NCBI RefSeq assembly: GCF_025943985.1
Contig: NZ_JAPCWE010000012.1
Span: 36,736 to 100,735 of the forward strand
Reading direction: 5' to 3'
Source: Anaerorudis cellulosivorans
Lineage (GTDB): Bacteria > Bacteroidota > Bacteroidia > Bacteroidales > Dysgonomonadaceae
Length of the DNA stretch: 64,000 bases
Below the pieces are notes generated by a model. The model made no database searches. It saw only the letters and a program-made list of their open reading frames with translations, and was not told where the DNA came from. A program made the translations under genes and the position numbers. The stretch's first letter is position 1; each line of letters begins with the position of its first letter. Below are positions 37,487-45,648 of this stretch, one piece after another.

Positions 37487-38560
37487 TTAATATGGCAGAA
37501 TCGTGAATATCTTTTCCTGCAGTTTTTCGGCCATCCTAACAAAACCGAGATCGGTAAAATGTATGCCGTCAACCGTTGCTTCGCCATCATCACAAATCAA
37601 ATTGTCGCTTGAAAGGTAGTAGATATTAATATCTCCGGTCTGTTTCAATTTTTCGACTTCCTGTTTTAACACCCTATTCTTTTTTGCAACCACATCAAAA
37701 GCAATTTTGTCGTACAATGAATGCGGAAAAATTACCGATTCTACGAACAGTATGGGTGTGTTCGGGTTTTCTTTCCGAAGTATTTTTACAAAAGTAGCGG
37801 TTTTTTCTTTGATTTGCTCCTCATTTACATTAGGGATAAAATCAAGGATAAACAGTGCAGCATCGTGTCTTTTGGTCATCGTTTCAGCTATTTCGTAATC
37901 CAGTTTGCCGTTTCCGCTAAATCCCAAATTAATCACTTCTCGATTCAGACGACGAGTTAAGATGTTGGAAAATGACATTCCGGGACGAGCGGCACAACCG
38001 CCTTGAGTTATGCTTGTACCATAAATAATAATTGGAGCGTCGGTTTTAGGGTATGTCAAGCTGGGTTGTTTGAGCGTTGCGAGAGAGTCAACCCCTATGG
38101 AAAGCGAAACGACTCCATCATATAAGGGAAGAAATAACAGGTACTCTCGTTCTTTTGATGTCATGTTTGCGATAATTTGTTTTTCATTTACCTTCCCTGT
38201 TGGACGTGCTGAATTTACAAATTGCCAATGATCGCCTTCCCATGCATAAAGGTCGAGTCCTTTGCAACCAACATCGGTCATGTGATCCATATGTGTATTG
38301 TCTAACACTTCCCATTTAGCCGCAATGGTGGTGCTGTTCGAACAAAAACGGACAGCAAGTCCAGATGTATTTTTACCCAGTTTCCATAAAGGGGGCCTGC
38401 ATTGCTCTTTTAACGTTGCAGGTAAACGCTCATAGCGTGTTTCCGTTTTATCGGAAATTTTTCCGATAAGCGGGAATTGATCGGCATTTACGTATCGTAT
38501 TTGAGAATAAGTAGGGATAAACCAGCTTATACATCCCAAAAAAATTATCCATTTTTTCAT
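37487..38560 (-). CDS. SGNH hydrolase, probable sialate O-acetylesterase
   Basis: A 357-residue exported esterase. A signal peptide (to about 19) precedes a beta-sandwich domain (20-170) and an SGNH domain with the nucleophile in YGTSITQGG near 179-187, NLGFSGNG near 210-217 and the terminal D-x-x-H in VDGIHFTD near 335. The two-domain layout is seen in esterases that remove O-acetyl groups from sialic acid, which sialidases otherwise cut poorly. The substrate is inferred from the operon. It follows the terminator after susD. Confidence 0.8.
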   Translation of the reverse strand: MKKWIIFLGCISWFIPTYSQIRYVNADQFPLIGKISDKTETRYERLPATLKEQCRPPLWKLGKNTSGLAVRFCSNSTTIAAKWEVLDNTHMDHMTDVGCKGLDLYAWEGDHWQFVNSARPTGKVNEKQIIANMTSKEREYLLFLPLYDGVVSLSIGVDSLATLKQPSLTYPKTDAPIIIYGTSITQGGCAARPGMSFSNILTRRLNREVINLGFSGNGKLDYEIAETMTKRHDAALFILDFIPNVNEEQIKEKTATFVKILRKENPNTPILFVESVIFPHSLYDKIAFDVVAKKNRVLKQEVEKLKQTGDINIYYLSSDNLICDDGEATVDGIHFTDLGFVRMAEKLQEKIFTILPY

Positions 38561-38606
38561 ATCGATTGCTTGTTTTTTTAGCGAGACTTGAAAACTTTAT
38601 TGGGAC

Positions 38607-38649
38607 AAAAATTAAGCAGTAAATTCTCAATAGCAAATTTACTGCTTAA
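38607..38649 (-). terminator. Partial terminator after the SusD gene
   Basis: On the minus strand a perfect 14-bp stem (38636-38649 with 38612-38625), 10-nt loop, then TTTTT (38607-38611). It sits inside the operon between susD and the esterase, where it would lower expression of the downstream genes. Confidence 0.75.
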
Positions 38650-38709
38650 AAATTTAAATTTGTAGTCTAAAAATTTTAAAGAACATATCCAATATAATTT
38701 TAGTGCTAT

Positions 38710-40311
38710 TTACCACATTTCTTCTTCTTGATCACCAACTTTATAACCCGGAGTTTGCTTGAGTAATGGATCAGCATTTAATGTGTTTTTATCCACTGGC
38801 CACAAGAGCTTATGTGTTTCATTGGATTTGAGCACAGGCATACCACGGTATGTTGATGCGTTATCAAATGCCAAAGGTTTTCCGTCTTTTGCATCTTTCA
38901 AGCGGCAGACATCATACCAACGTTTTCCTTCATATACAAACTCCCTATCGCGTTCTTTTAATATTTCCAACTCGTTGGTTTTGAAATCGCTATTGTGATA
39001 ACCATCTGTGACAGCATCAAAGTCGTTTCCGTAGGCGCGTTTACGTATTTCATTAATGTATTTGGCAGGATCACCACTCTTCATATTCTCGATTTCTGCC
39101 AGCATAAGAAGAACATCTGCGTAGCGATACAAAGGTTCGTTGGTGTCGAACACCCTGTTCCCGGTGGCGTTAATAGAGCCGAGAAATTTCTTCAAGACCG
39201 TACCTTCCAATTTACCCTTATCATTGTAATAATCCATAAAAGTAGCATCACGTCTTTTGTCTTTTTCCTCAAATGAAAGCCAAAATTCATTTGTGTATTC
39301 GTAGCGTTGCCATCCTGTTCCTCTTAAATCCAAAATATCTGTATCAATCTTTTTTCCATTGCGATCGTAGAAAATTCCTATCATGTTTTGAGGGGCATAT
39401 ACAAAATCGCCTGCATTGCTTGTTGCTTCCCCATCCGCATAGTTTATGGCGAAAATGATTTCTTTGTTTTTTTCGTTGTTTGTTGAAAAAACATCTGCAA
39501 AATTATTTAACATTCCGAAACGAGAATCATTTTTTACTGCCAGTAAATAATTTTCAGCTTTTGATAAATCGTCTGCTGCAGGTTTTTGATCGCCCAAACT
39601 TACTTTGGCTGACCATAAATATATTTCGGCTGCAAGCATTTGTGAAGCAACTTTAGACCACATGACATTATCAATGGTTCCTGCATCTTGGTATGTTCCG
39701 AAATAAGCCAGTGATTTTTGTATATCCGATTTTATAGAATCCATAACCGTTTTCGGAGTAGCACGTCCGGTATATAAATCGGTTGGTGAAACTTGACCGT
39801 CGAGTACTTTTACCCGTCTAACCAATGGTACTCCGCCATAGGCTCTATAAAGTGTAAAATAATAGAGTGCCCGAATGCCGTAAGTCTGTCCTAGAAGTAT
39901 ATCTACTTTTTCTTTATTATTTTTATGGATGTCGCTTCCTTCTACCATTTGAATTACCAAATTGCAATCAAAGATATTACCATATAAACCTGCCCAGGAG
40001 GTAAGACCGGGATTATTACCATCGAGAGAATTATTTTTTATAATATCGTTGTAGGTAGATAAACCTTGAGAGCTGGTACCGATTTTTTGGAGACCGCCAC
40101 GAGCTTCACCCATTAAGAATTTACGGGTAAAATTTGTAGAACGTAGATCCAAGTGAATGCCGTTTACATAGGCTTCCGTTTGCGGCAAAGTTTTCCAAAA
40201 GTTGCCGCTTCCATAATAGTCTATCGGTGCTAAATCAAGTGTATCCTTACAGGAGGTATTGGTAAAGATTACCAGGATAAACACACCTAATGTATAAATT
40301 ATTTTTTTCAT
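38710..40311 (-). CDS. SusD/RagB-type surface glycan-binding lipoprotein
   Basis: Surface lipoprotein that closes over the SusC channel and presents sialylated ligand (NanU-type). The 533 residues have a signal with lipobox TNTSC at residue 21, then NLAP-like start DTLDLAPIDYYGSGNFW, tetratricopeptide-like helices, and the SusD C-terminus with NEIRKRAYGND and LLKQTPGY. It begins 18 nt after SusC ends. Sialic acid as ligand is inferred from the operon. Confidence 0.94.
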   Translation of the reverse strand: MKKIIYTLGVFILVIFTNTSCKDTLDLAPIDYYGSGNFWKTLPQTEAYVNGIHLDLRSTNFTRKFLMGEARGGLQKIGTSSQGLSTYNDIIKNNSLDGNNPGLTSWAGLYGNIFDCNLVIQMVEGSDIHKNNKEKVDILLGQTYGIRALYYFTLYRAYGGVPLVRRVKVLDGQVSPTDLYTGRATPKTVMDSIKSDIQKSLAYFGTYQDAGTIDNVMWSKVASQMLAAEIYLWSAKVSLGDQKPAADDLSKAENYLLAVKNDSRFGMLNNFADVFSTNNEKNKEIIFAINYADGEATSNAGDFVYAPQNMIGIFYDRNGKKIDTDILDLRGTGWQRYEYTNEFWLSFEEKDKRRDATFMDYYNDKGKLEGTVLKKFLGSINATGNRVFDTNEPLYRYADVLLMLAEIENMKSGDPAKYINEIRKRAYGNDFDAVTDGYHNSDFKTNELEILKERDREFVYEGKRWYDVCRLKDAKDGKPLAFDNASTYRGMPVLKSNETHKLLWPVDKNTLNADPLLKQTPGYKVGDQEEEMW

Positions 40312-40329
40312 ATTTTTTAATATTAAAGA

Positions 40330-43300
40330 TTAGAAAGTAATATTTAAACCGAATGTCACTGTACGTGGCAAGGTATACGTAGCATCTTGAATTCCACCTT
40401 GTTCTGGAGTAGCAATTGTTTTTGCAGCCGTTATATAACCCAAATTCTGACCGGTAATCGAAAGATCCAATTTTTCTATAAAAGCTTTATTAATAAGCGA
40501 TTTCGGCAAGGAATAGGATAGCGATACTTGTCGTAGCGATAAATAATCGCCTTTGTAAGTAAATAAAGTGGAATTGCGATAGTTTCCTTTTCCTAACTGA
40601 TCCGCCCACATGTAAGTCGGATATTTTGCATTTGGATTTTCCGGGGTCCATGTTTTTCTCACATCGGTGGTCATATTATAGGTACCTTGCATATTGCCCA
40701 TGATCCATGGCAAACGATAATCCATTACCCAAAAATCAAAAGCGTAATCAAAAGCACAGTACAACGAAAGTTGTTTCCATGTAAGAGTGGTGTTGAACCC
40801 TCCAAACCAGTGTGGAGTTGTATTTCCTACTTTCACCAAATCATAATCGTCTATTATATTATCTCCATTGATATCTTTCCATTTTACATCACCGGGTTGA
40901 ATAGGAAATCCTCTACCGTTAATTTTTTCTTGTTCGGTCATTTTTGCCCAATTACTTTTACCATAAAGGGTACGGGTAGTACCCCCTTGAAAGGAATGGG
41001 ATTTTACGATCATGTCATCCGGTATTTCACTTTCATCTTTATAAATACCTTCAGCTTTAAATACATAGAGCACACCCGGCTCTTGCCCTTCTTGATAACC
41101 TCCTACCCAAATCAAATCGGTTTTGTCTTTCCCCGAATATACTTGAAAACCACCTTGTCGGTTCAATGGAAGGCCATTATAAGGTAAACTCACAACCGTA
41201 TTTTTGTTGTATGAAATATTTGCCCCTATGTTCCAATACCAATTCGTGTTTTGAATAGGTGTCGCAGAAAGTTCGATTTCAACTCCTCTATTGCGAAATT
41301 CTCCATTATTTGTGCGAATTCCGCTAATTCCGGATGAACTGGGAAGACTCAAAGTGGCGAATTTATCTGATGTTAGACGATCATAAAAGGTAAAATTGGT
41401 GGAATACCTGTTTTTTAAATAACTAAGATCAAGTCCGACTTCAAATGTTCTTGTTTTTTCCCAGCGCAGGTCGGGGTTGGGAACAGAGCCTAAAACAAAA
41501 GTAGCAAGTCCGTTATATTTTGTTGAAGCAACATAGCTGCCTTGCAATTCATATGCGCCGATGCCCGATACATTTCCGTTTAATCCGTAGCTGGTTCTCA
41601 ACTTACCGAAAGAAATGATATCGTCAAATTCTTTCATGAAAGATTCTTTGCTGAAAACCCATCCGGCCGATATACCGGGAAATGTTCCCCATCGTTTGTT
41701 TACTAATCTGGAGTACCCATCATGTCGTAAAACCATCGAAAGGAGATATTTTTCCTGATAATTGTAATTGGCACGACCAAAAAATGATAAAATGCGTTGT
41801 TTGGTATGGTATGAATCAATGCTTCTTTTATCTTTTTCACTGGAGGTCAATTGCAAGTCACGAAAATCATCCGTAGGTGCGCCGGATCCGGCTGCATAAA
41901 TGCCATATGAGTAAGTATCATAATATTCGGAACCAACCATTGCCGAAAGATAATGATCATTTATTTGTTTATCGAAATTGAAAATCGCATTATAGGTTTG
42001 ATCCAACGTTCGTCCGAATTCACCTGAGGTATTTCTTGTGGTATTTATCTTTGTGGGGTTTTCTCTAAAATCCTTATTAAATGCTTCGTAAAACCCTTCA
42101 CTATAATACCAATTTCCAGAAAGCTTCAGATAAATATTTTTGGAAAAATCAATTTTTAATGTTTGGTTCATCGTAAATTTGTCCGTTTGATTGAAGCGAT
42201 AGAACTTTTCGGGCTGATAAGCTTGATTGCCATCACTATAATTATTTCCCAGTCGGTACGAACCATCATGGTCGTTGGTATAGCGGACGGTAGGAGGAAC
42301 TGTCAATATTCTACTGAAATAATTGGCTTCACTTGTTTGTGATGCGGGCATCGATTGCCAATTAGCCCTGTTAAAGTTGAAGCTTGACAGCGAGGTAAGC
42401 CACGGTTTGATTTTATAATCTCCATTGATAATAATCGAATAACGTTTGTAATATGAAGAAATAGGTAATCCTTGTGAATAGTTGTAGCCTAACCCTGCAT
42501 AATAACTTCCTTTGTCGTTTCCACCCGACATATTCCAGTTGTAATCTTGTGAATAGGATGGATCTTTAAAGTTGAAATCTCCTGGATAAGTATTTTTAAA
42601 AATCAAATATTCGGGTACTGAATTTGGGTCATTACTGATGCTTTTTATGTATTCATATACAGGGTCTTTCATTTTTTGCCAACCATATTTATCAATTAAA
42701 AATTGATATCGATCTTCATAATACATAGTGCTCCACACAGAATTCATGGTGTTTTCCAAAGGTGTTACACCATCTGCGGCAAAATATGCATTTCCTGTTC
42801 CATACGGTTGTGTTCCGGTTAGTGTAATGGGGTTCGAATATCCCACCCATGTGCCATTTTCTCGTTGCCATATTTGTGCCGATTTTACATAAGATGGACG
42901 CATCCAAGTAAGGTATTCTTCAGCATTGCAAAACTCATAAGGGAGGTTTAGATAGTTAGCTCCAACCTTCATTTTGAAATTCATTTCCGAAACGCCTTTT
43001 TTCCCTCTTTTCGTTTGGATAAGAATAACCCCATTATTTGCTCGTGCTCCATAAATAGCTGTAGCTCCTGCATCTTTCATTACTTGCATGTTCTCGATAT
43101 CTTCTGGATTTATATCCGAAAGGCTTCCTCTGACTTGTCCGTCAACTATAATCAGTGGAGAACCCGAACCGTCCAGATTTGTCCCTCCACGTAATATTAT
43201 AGAAGGTGTTGCACCCGGATTACCGGAATATTGGACTACACGTAAACCGGAAACTGCACCGGAAAGAGCTTGTGCAGGATTGGAAAATATTCCAACCTCC

Positions 43301-43716
43301 AATTTCTTGTTTTCAACTTTAGCAATGGAATTGGTACTTCTTGATCGTAATTGCGTTCCTCCATAACCGGTAATAACTACTTCTTCAAGCATTTCAACAT
43401 CTTCTTGCATGGTGACATTAATCACTGTCCTGCCATTTACCGGTACAACCAATGTTTTCATACCGACATACGAAAACTCCAATTTTACTGTCGGCGGAAC
43501 ATTAGGAAGTTCAAAATTGCCATCATAATCCGTTACGGTTCCGGTAGCTGTCCCTTGTATTTTTACCGAAACTCCGATTAATGGTTCTTTTTGCTCATCA
43601 ACAACATTCCCTTTAACGGTGATGTTTTGAGCACATATTGCTAGGGAGCTTAACCAAAGAAAAGTCATGATGATTAAAAAATCCCTCTTTACATTAAATG
43701 TTCTGTTTTTGTTCAT
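40330..43716 (-). CDS. SusC/RagA-type TonB-dependent outer-membrane transporter
   Basis: Outer-membrane barrel that imports glycan or sialic acid using TonB energy (NanO-type). The 1128 residues show a signal peptide (to about 30), a carboxypeptidase-regulatory-like domain (ITVKGNVVDEQKEPLIGVSV ... near 31-110), the TonB-box region EEVVITGYG near 111-119, the plug domain with RGGTNLDGSGSPLIIVDG, and a 22-strand barrel ending in GLNITF with a terminal Phe. Full-length. Transcribed after the AGE gene, 64 nt apart. Confidence 0.95.
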   Translation of the reverse strand: MNKNRTFNVKRDFLIIMTFLWLSSLAICAQNITVKGNVVDEQKEPLIGVSVKIQGTATGTVTDYDGNFELPNVPPTVKLEFSYVGMKTLVVPVNGRTVINVTMQEDVEMLEEVVITGYGGTQLRSRSTNSIAKVENKKLEVGIFSNPAQALSGAVSGLRVVQYSGNPGATPSIILRGGTNLDGSGSPLIIVDGQVRGSLSDINPEDIENMQVMKDAGATAIYGARANNGVILIQTKRGKKGVSEMNFKMKVGANYLNLPYEFCNAEEYLTWMRPSYVKSAQIWQRENGTWVGYSNPITLTGTQPYGTGNAYFAADGVTPLENTMNSVWSTMYYEDRYQFLIDKYGWQKMKDPVYEYIKSISNDPNSVPEYLIFKNTYPGDFNFKDPSYSQDYNWNMSGGNDKGSYYAGLGYNYSQGLPISSYYKRYSIIINGDYKIKPWLTSLSSFNFNRANWQSMPASQTSEANYFSRILTVPPTVRYTNDHDGSYRLGNNYSDGNQAYQPEKFYRFNQTDKFTMNQTLKIDFSKNIYLKLSGNWYYSEGFYEAFNKDFRENPTKINTTRNTSGEFGRTLDQTYNAIFNFDKQINDHYLSAMVGSEYYDTYSYGIYAAGSGAPTDDFRDLQLTSSEKDKRSIDSYHTKQRILSFFGRANYNYQEKYLLSMVLRHDGYSRLVNKRWGTFPGISAGWVFSKESFMKEFDDIISFGKLRTSYGLNGNVSGIGAYELQGSYVASTKYNGLATFVLGSVPNPDLRWEKTRTFEVGLDLSYLKNRYSTNFTFYDRLTSDKFATLSLPSSSGISGIRTNNGEFRNRGVEIELSATPIQNTNWYWNIGANISYNKNTVVSLPYNGLPLNRQGGFQVYSGKDKTDLIWVGGYQEGQEPGVLYVFKAEGIYKDESEIPDDMIVKSHSFQGGTTRTLYGKSNWAKMTEQEKINGRGFPIQPGDVKWKDINGDNIIDDYDLVKVGNTTPHWFGGFNTTLTWKQLSLYCAFDYAFDFWVMDYRLPWIMGNMQGTYNMTTDVRKTWTPENPNAKYPTYMWADQLGKGNYRNSTLFTYKGDYLSLRQVSLSYSLPKSLINKAFIEKLDLSITGQNLGYITAAKTIATPEQGGIQDATYTLPRTVTFGLNITF

Positions 43717-43780
43717 ATTCTCTCCTATTAATGTTAAACATTGATATTTATATCGTTTTGGTGCGATATTCCTTTATTAT

Positions 43781-44971
43781 TTAATGGATTAATTCATGTT
43801 TTGTATGATTTATTTTTTCCAGTGTCTTCCAACATTGATACAATCCGCGGGGCACATGGAAACAGCCTTTCCATTTTCCACCTTTCAGTTCCAGAAGCAC
43901 TTCCCCTCGCCGGTTGAGATATCCCCACCATTCAGGATAATCGGGGTCCTTGAAACGACTCCAGGTGTAGTCGTGTATTTTTTCGAACCATGAGAGGCAT
44001 TCTTCAGAACCTGTCAGTTGATACCCTTTGATCAGCGATATCAACGTCTCGATATGTACCCACCATAATTTCTGATCCCATTCCAATTGAAGAGGAGGAC
44101 AGCCTTTTCTGTCCATGAAATAGAAGATTCCGCCATATTGCTTGTCCCATCCGTATTCGATCATTGTAAGCGTCGTTTTTACTGCCTTTTCGATTAAATC
44201 GTGGCGGTTGAGCCTTACCGCCAGATCCATAATGAACCACATGGCTTCGATTGCATGTCCGGGATTGACCTGTCGTCCGTCGAAAGAGTCGGAAAGAGAA
44301 CCGTCCTTATGCACGTTTTCCACGAGGATGCCCCCCAATTCGGGTCTGAGAAAAACCTCCATCACTTCGTGAACGCAGTGATCCATGATTTTTTCGATGA
44401 ACTCTCCGTCAAGCAGGTGCTCGATTTCCAGCGACAGGTTGCATAAAATCATGGGCAACGAAAGCGTTTTCAAATCGCGGGTTCCCGGATAGACTTTATT
44501 CCACCGATCTTTGGGATTATCCATTCGCGCGAGGATGACATCGAAGGTTTTTTTGGCGATTTTGGCATATTCATCATTGTTTGTGGCAAGACTTAACTGC
44601 CCAAATCCCATCGCGACAAACATGTGAGAGAAAATGTTGTAGGGTTCAATCAAGGGTTTTCCTTCGCGGGTAAGGGAAAAATACCAGTTGTAATTCCCGT
44701 CGTGCCCGTATTTTTTTAAAAATTCTGCTCCACCGATGGCACAATCAAGCCATTCCGACCGTTTTTCCACTTTATTGTAGAGGGTGGAAAACATCCACAC
44801 CTGCCGTCCTTGCAGCCACATGAATTTGTCGGTGTCGAACACATTGCCTTTGCGGTCGAGACATGTAAAATATCCACCGCATTCCTTGTCTTGCGATTGA
44901 TTGAGCCAAAAAGGGACGATATTGTCGATAAGTTCGTTTTTGTACTGTTGTTCCAGTTTTGTTAGATTCAT
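43781..44971 (-). CDS. nanE: N-acylglucosamine 2-epimerase (AGE family)
   Basis: Interconverts N-acetylmannosamine and N-acetylglucosamine, replacing the nanK/nanE route of other bacteria. The 396-residue protein is an alpha6/alpha6 barrel with the family residues in KFMWLQGRQVW near 49, YNIFSHMFVAMGFG near 110, NPGHAIEAMWF near 236 and WWVHIETL near 304. It is the first gene of the sialic acid operon and has a good promoter 110-140 nt upstream. No ManNAc kinase gene is in the window, which fits the AGE route. Confidence 0.9.
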   Translation of the reverse strand: MNLTKLEQQYKNELIDNIVPFWLNQSQDKECGGYFTCLDRKGNVFDTDKFMWLQGRQVWMFSTLYNKVEKRSEWLDCAIGGAEFLKKYGHDGNYNWYFSLTREGKPLIEPYNIFSHMFVAMGFGQLSLATNNDEYAKIAKKTFDVILARMDNPKDRWNKVYPGTRDLKTLSLPMILCNLSLEIEHLLDGEFIEKIMDHCVHEVMEVFLRPELGGILVENVHKDGSLSDSFDGRQVNPGHAIEAMWFIMDLAVRLNRHDLIEKAVKTTLTMIEYGWDKQYGGIFYFMDRKGCPPLQLEWDQKLWWVHIETLISLIKGYQLTGSEECLSWFEKIHDYTWSRFKDPDYPEWWGYLNRRGEVLLELKGGKWKGCFHVPRGLYQCWKTLEKINHTKHELIH

Positions 44972-45078
44972 AAGTTCGCTATTAATTTGTCATTATATTT
45001 TTTTCAAAAAAATCAACTATTCTCATTGATTCTTCACCGGAATTTATAAATATCCTCTTTGATTTTTATTTTTTTTGC

Positions 45079-45110
45079 CAAATATATGATGCATTTTTTA
45101 TATATGCAAA
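45079..45110 (-). promoter_or_regulatory. Promoter of the sialic acid operon
   Basis: Minus strand TTTG (45107-45110), 20 nt, TATATTTG (45079-45086). Leader of about 100 nt before the AGE ATG. No regulator gene lies in or next to the operon. Confidence 0.72.
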
Positions 45111-45598
45111 TCTTTTAATAAAAATATTTATAATAATGATGTTAAATAATTTGCGATATCAATATATTAAGTGTAAATGGGGGATATCAGAGTAAATGAT
45201 TGCTTAATGTTAGCGGTAATTTTAATATTAGAGATAGATTGATATTGGGGTGTATTTTTGGGTAGTGAATCGATTTTTGTCATGGTCATTCGCGAATTAT
45301 TGGTTAAATCGGATTTTCCTTCTGTACCGAAATAAATTTTTATCTTTCGTTGGAAAATTGAATGAGTGTGTGCGAAAATTTTATCTCTTTTCTGAAGGCC
45401 GGTGTAAACAATAACTAACTCAAATCCACTGTCTGGAAAATTAATGTTCCGATAATTTTTTGATCGGAATCGAGATCATTTGAAAATGAAATTGAAAAAT
45501 AATTTAGTTAAAAACATCATGATTATTGGCAATCTATAATTAAATAATTTAATAAGGTGTCTTTACATGACTTTGAAGGATTATATGGAAAAAAAATG
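45111..45598. other. AT-rich gap with no recognised gene
   Basis: Between the divergent sialic acid and RelA/SpoT promoters. I see a -7-like TATTTTTG at 45253-45260 (+) with no -33, and a 7-bp hairpin (45447-45453 with 45463-45469) without a T-run. No credible protein frame, tRNA or known RNA was found. Confidence 0.5.
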
Positions 45599-45606
45599 TA
45601 AATTTG
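45599..45606 (+). promoter_or_regulatory. Promoter -7 box of the RelA/SpoT gene
   Basis: TAAATTTG fits TAnnTTTG. Transcription from here would start near 45613, after the TTG at 45604, which supports the ATG at 45649 as the start. A TTTG lies at 45572-45575, a little too far for a standard -33. Confidence 0.5.
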
Positions 45607-45648
45607 TTGGGAAATAAAAATGTGGATTTCCCGGATATTTTAAATGGC

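Noticed and set aside
45253..45260. TATTTTTG -7-like box in the 45 kb gap
   Set aside because: No -33 box and no gene or hairpin downstream; such boxes occur by chance in AT-rich DNA.
45447..45469. TTCCGAT...ATCGGAA hairpin in the 45 kb gap
   Set aside because: Seven pairs and no U-tract; no transcript assigned to it.
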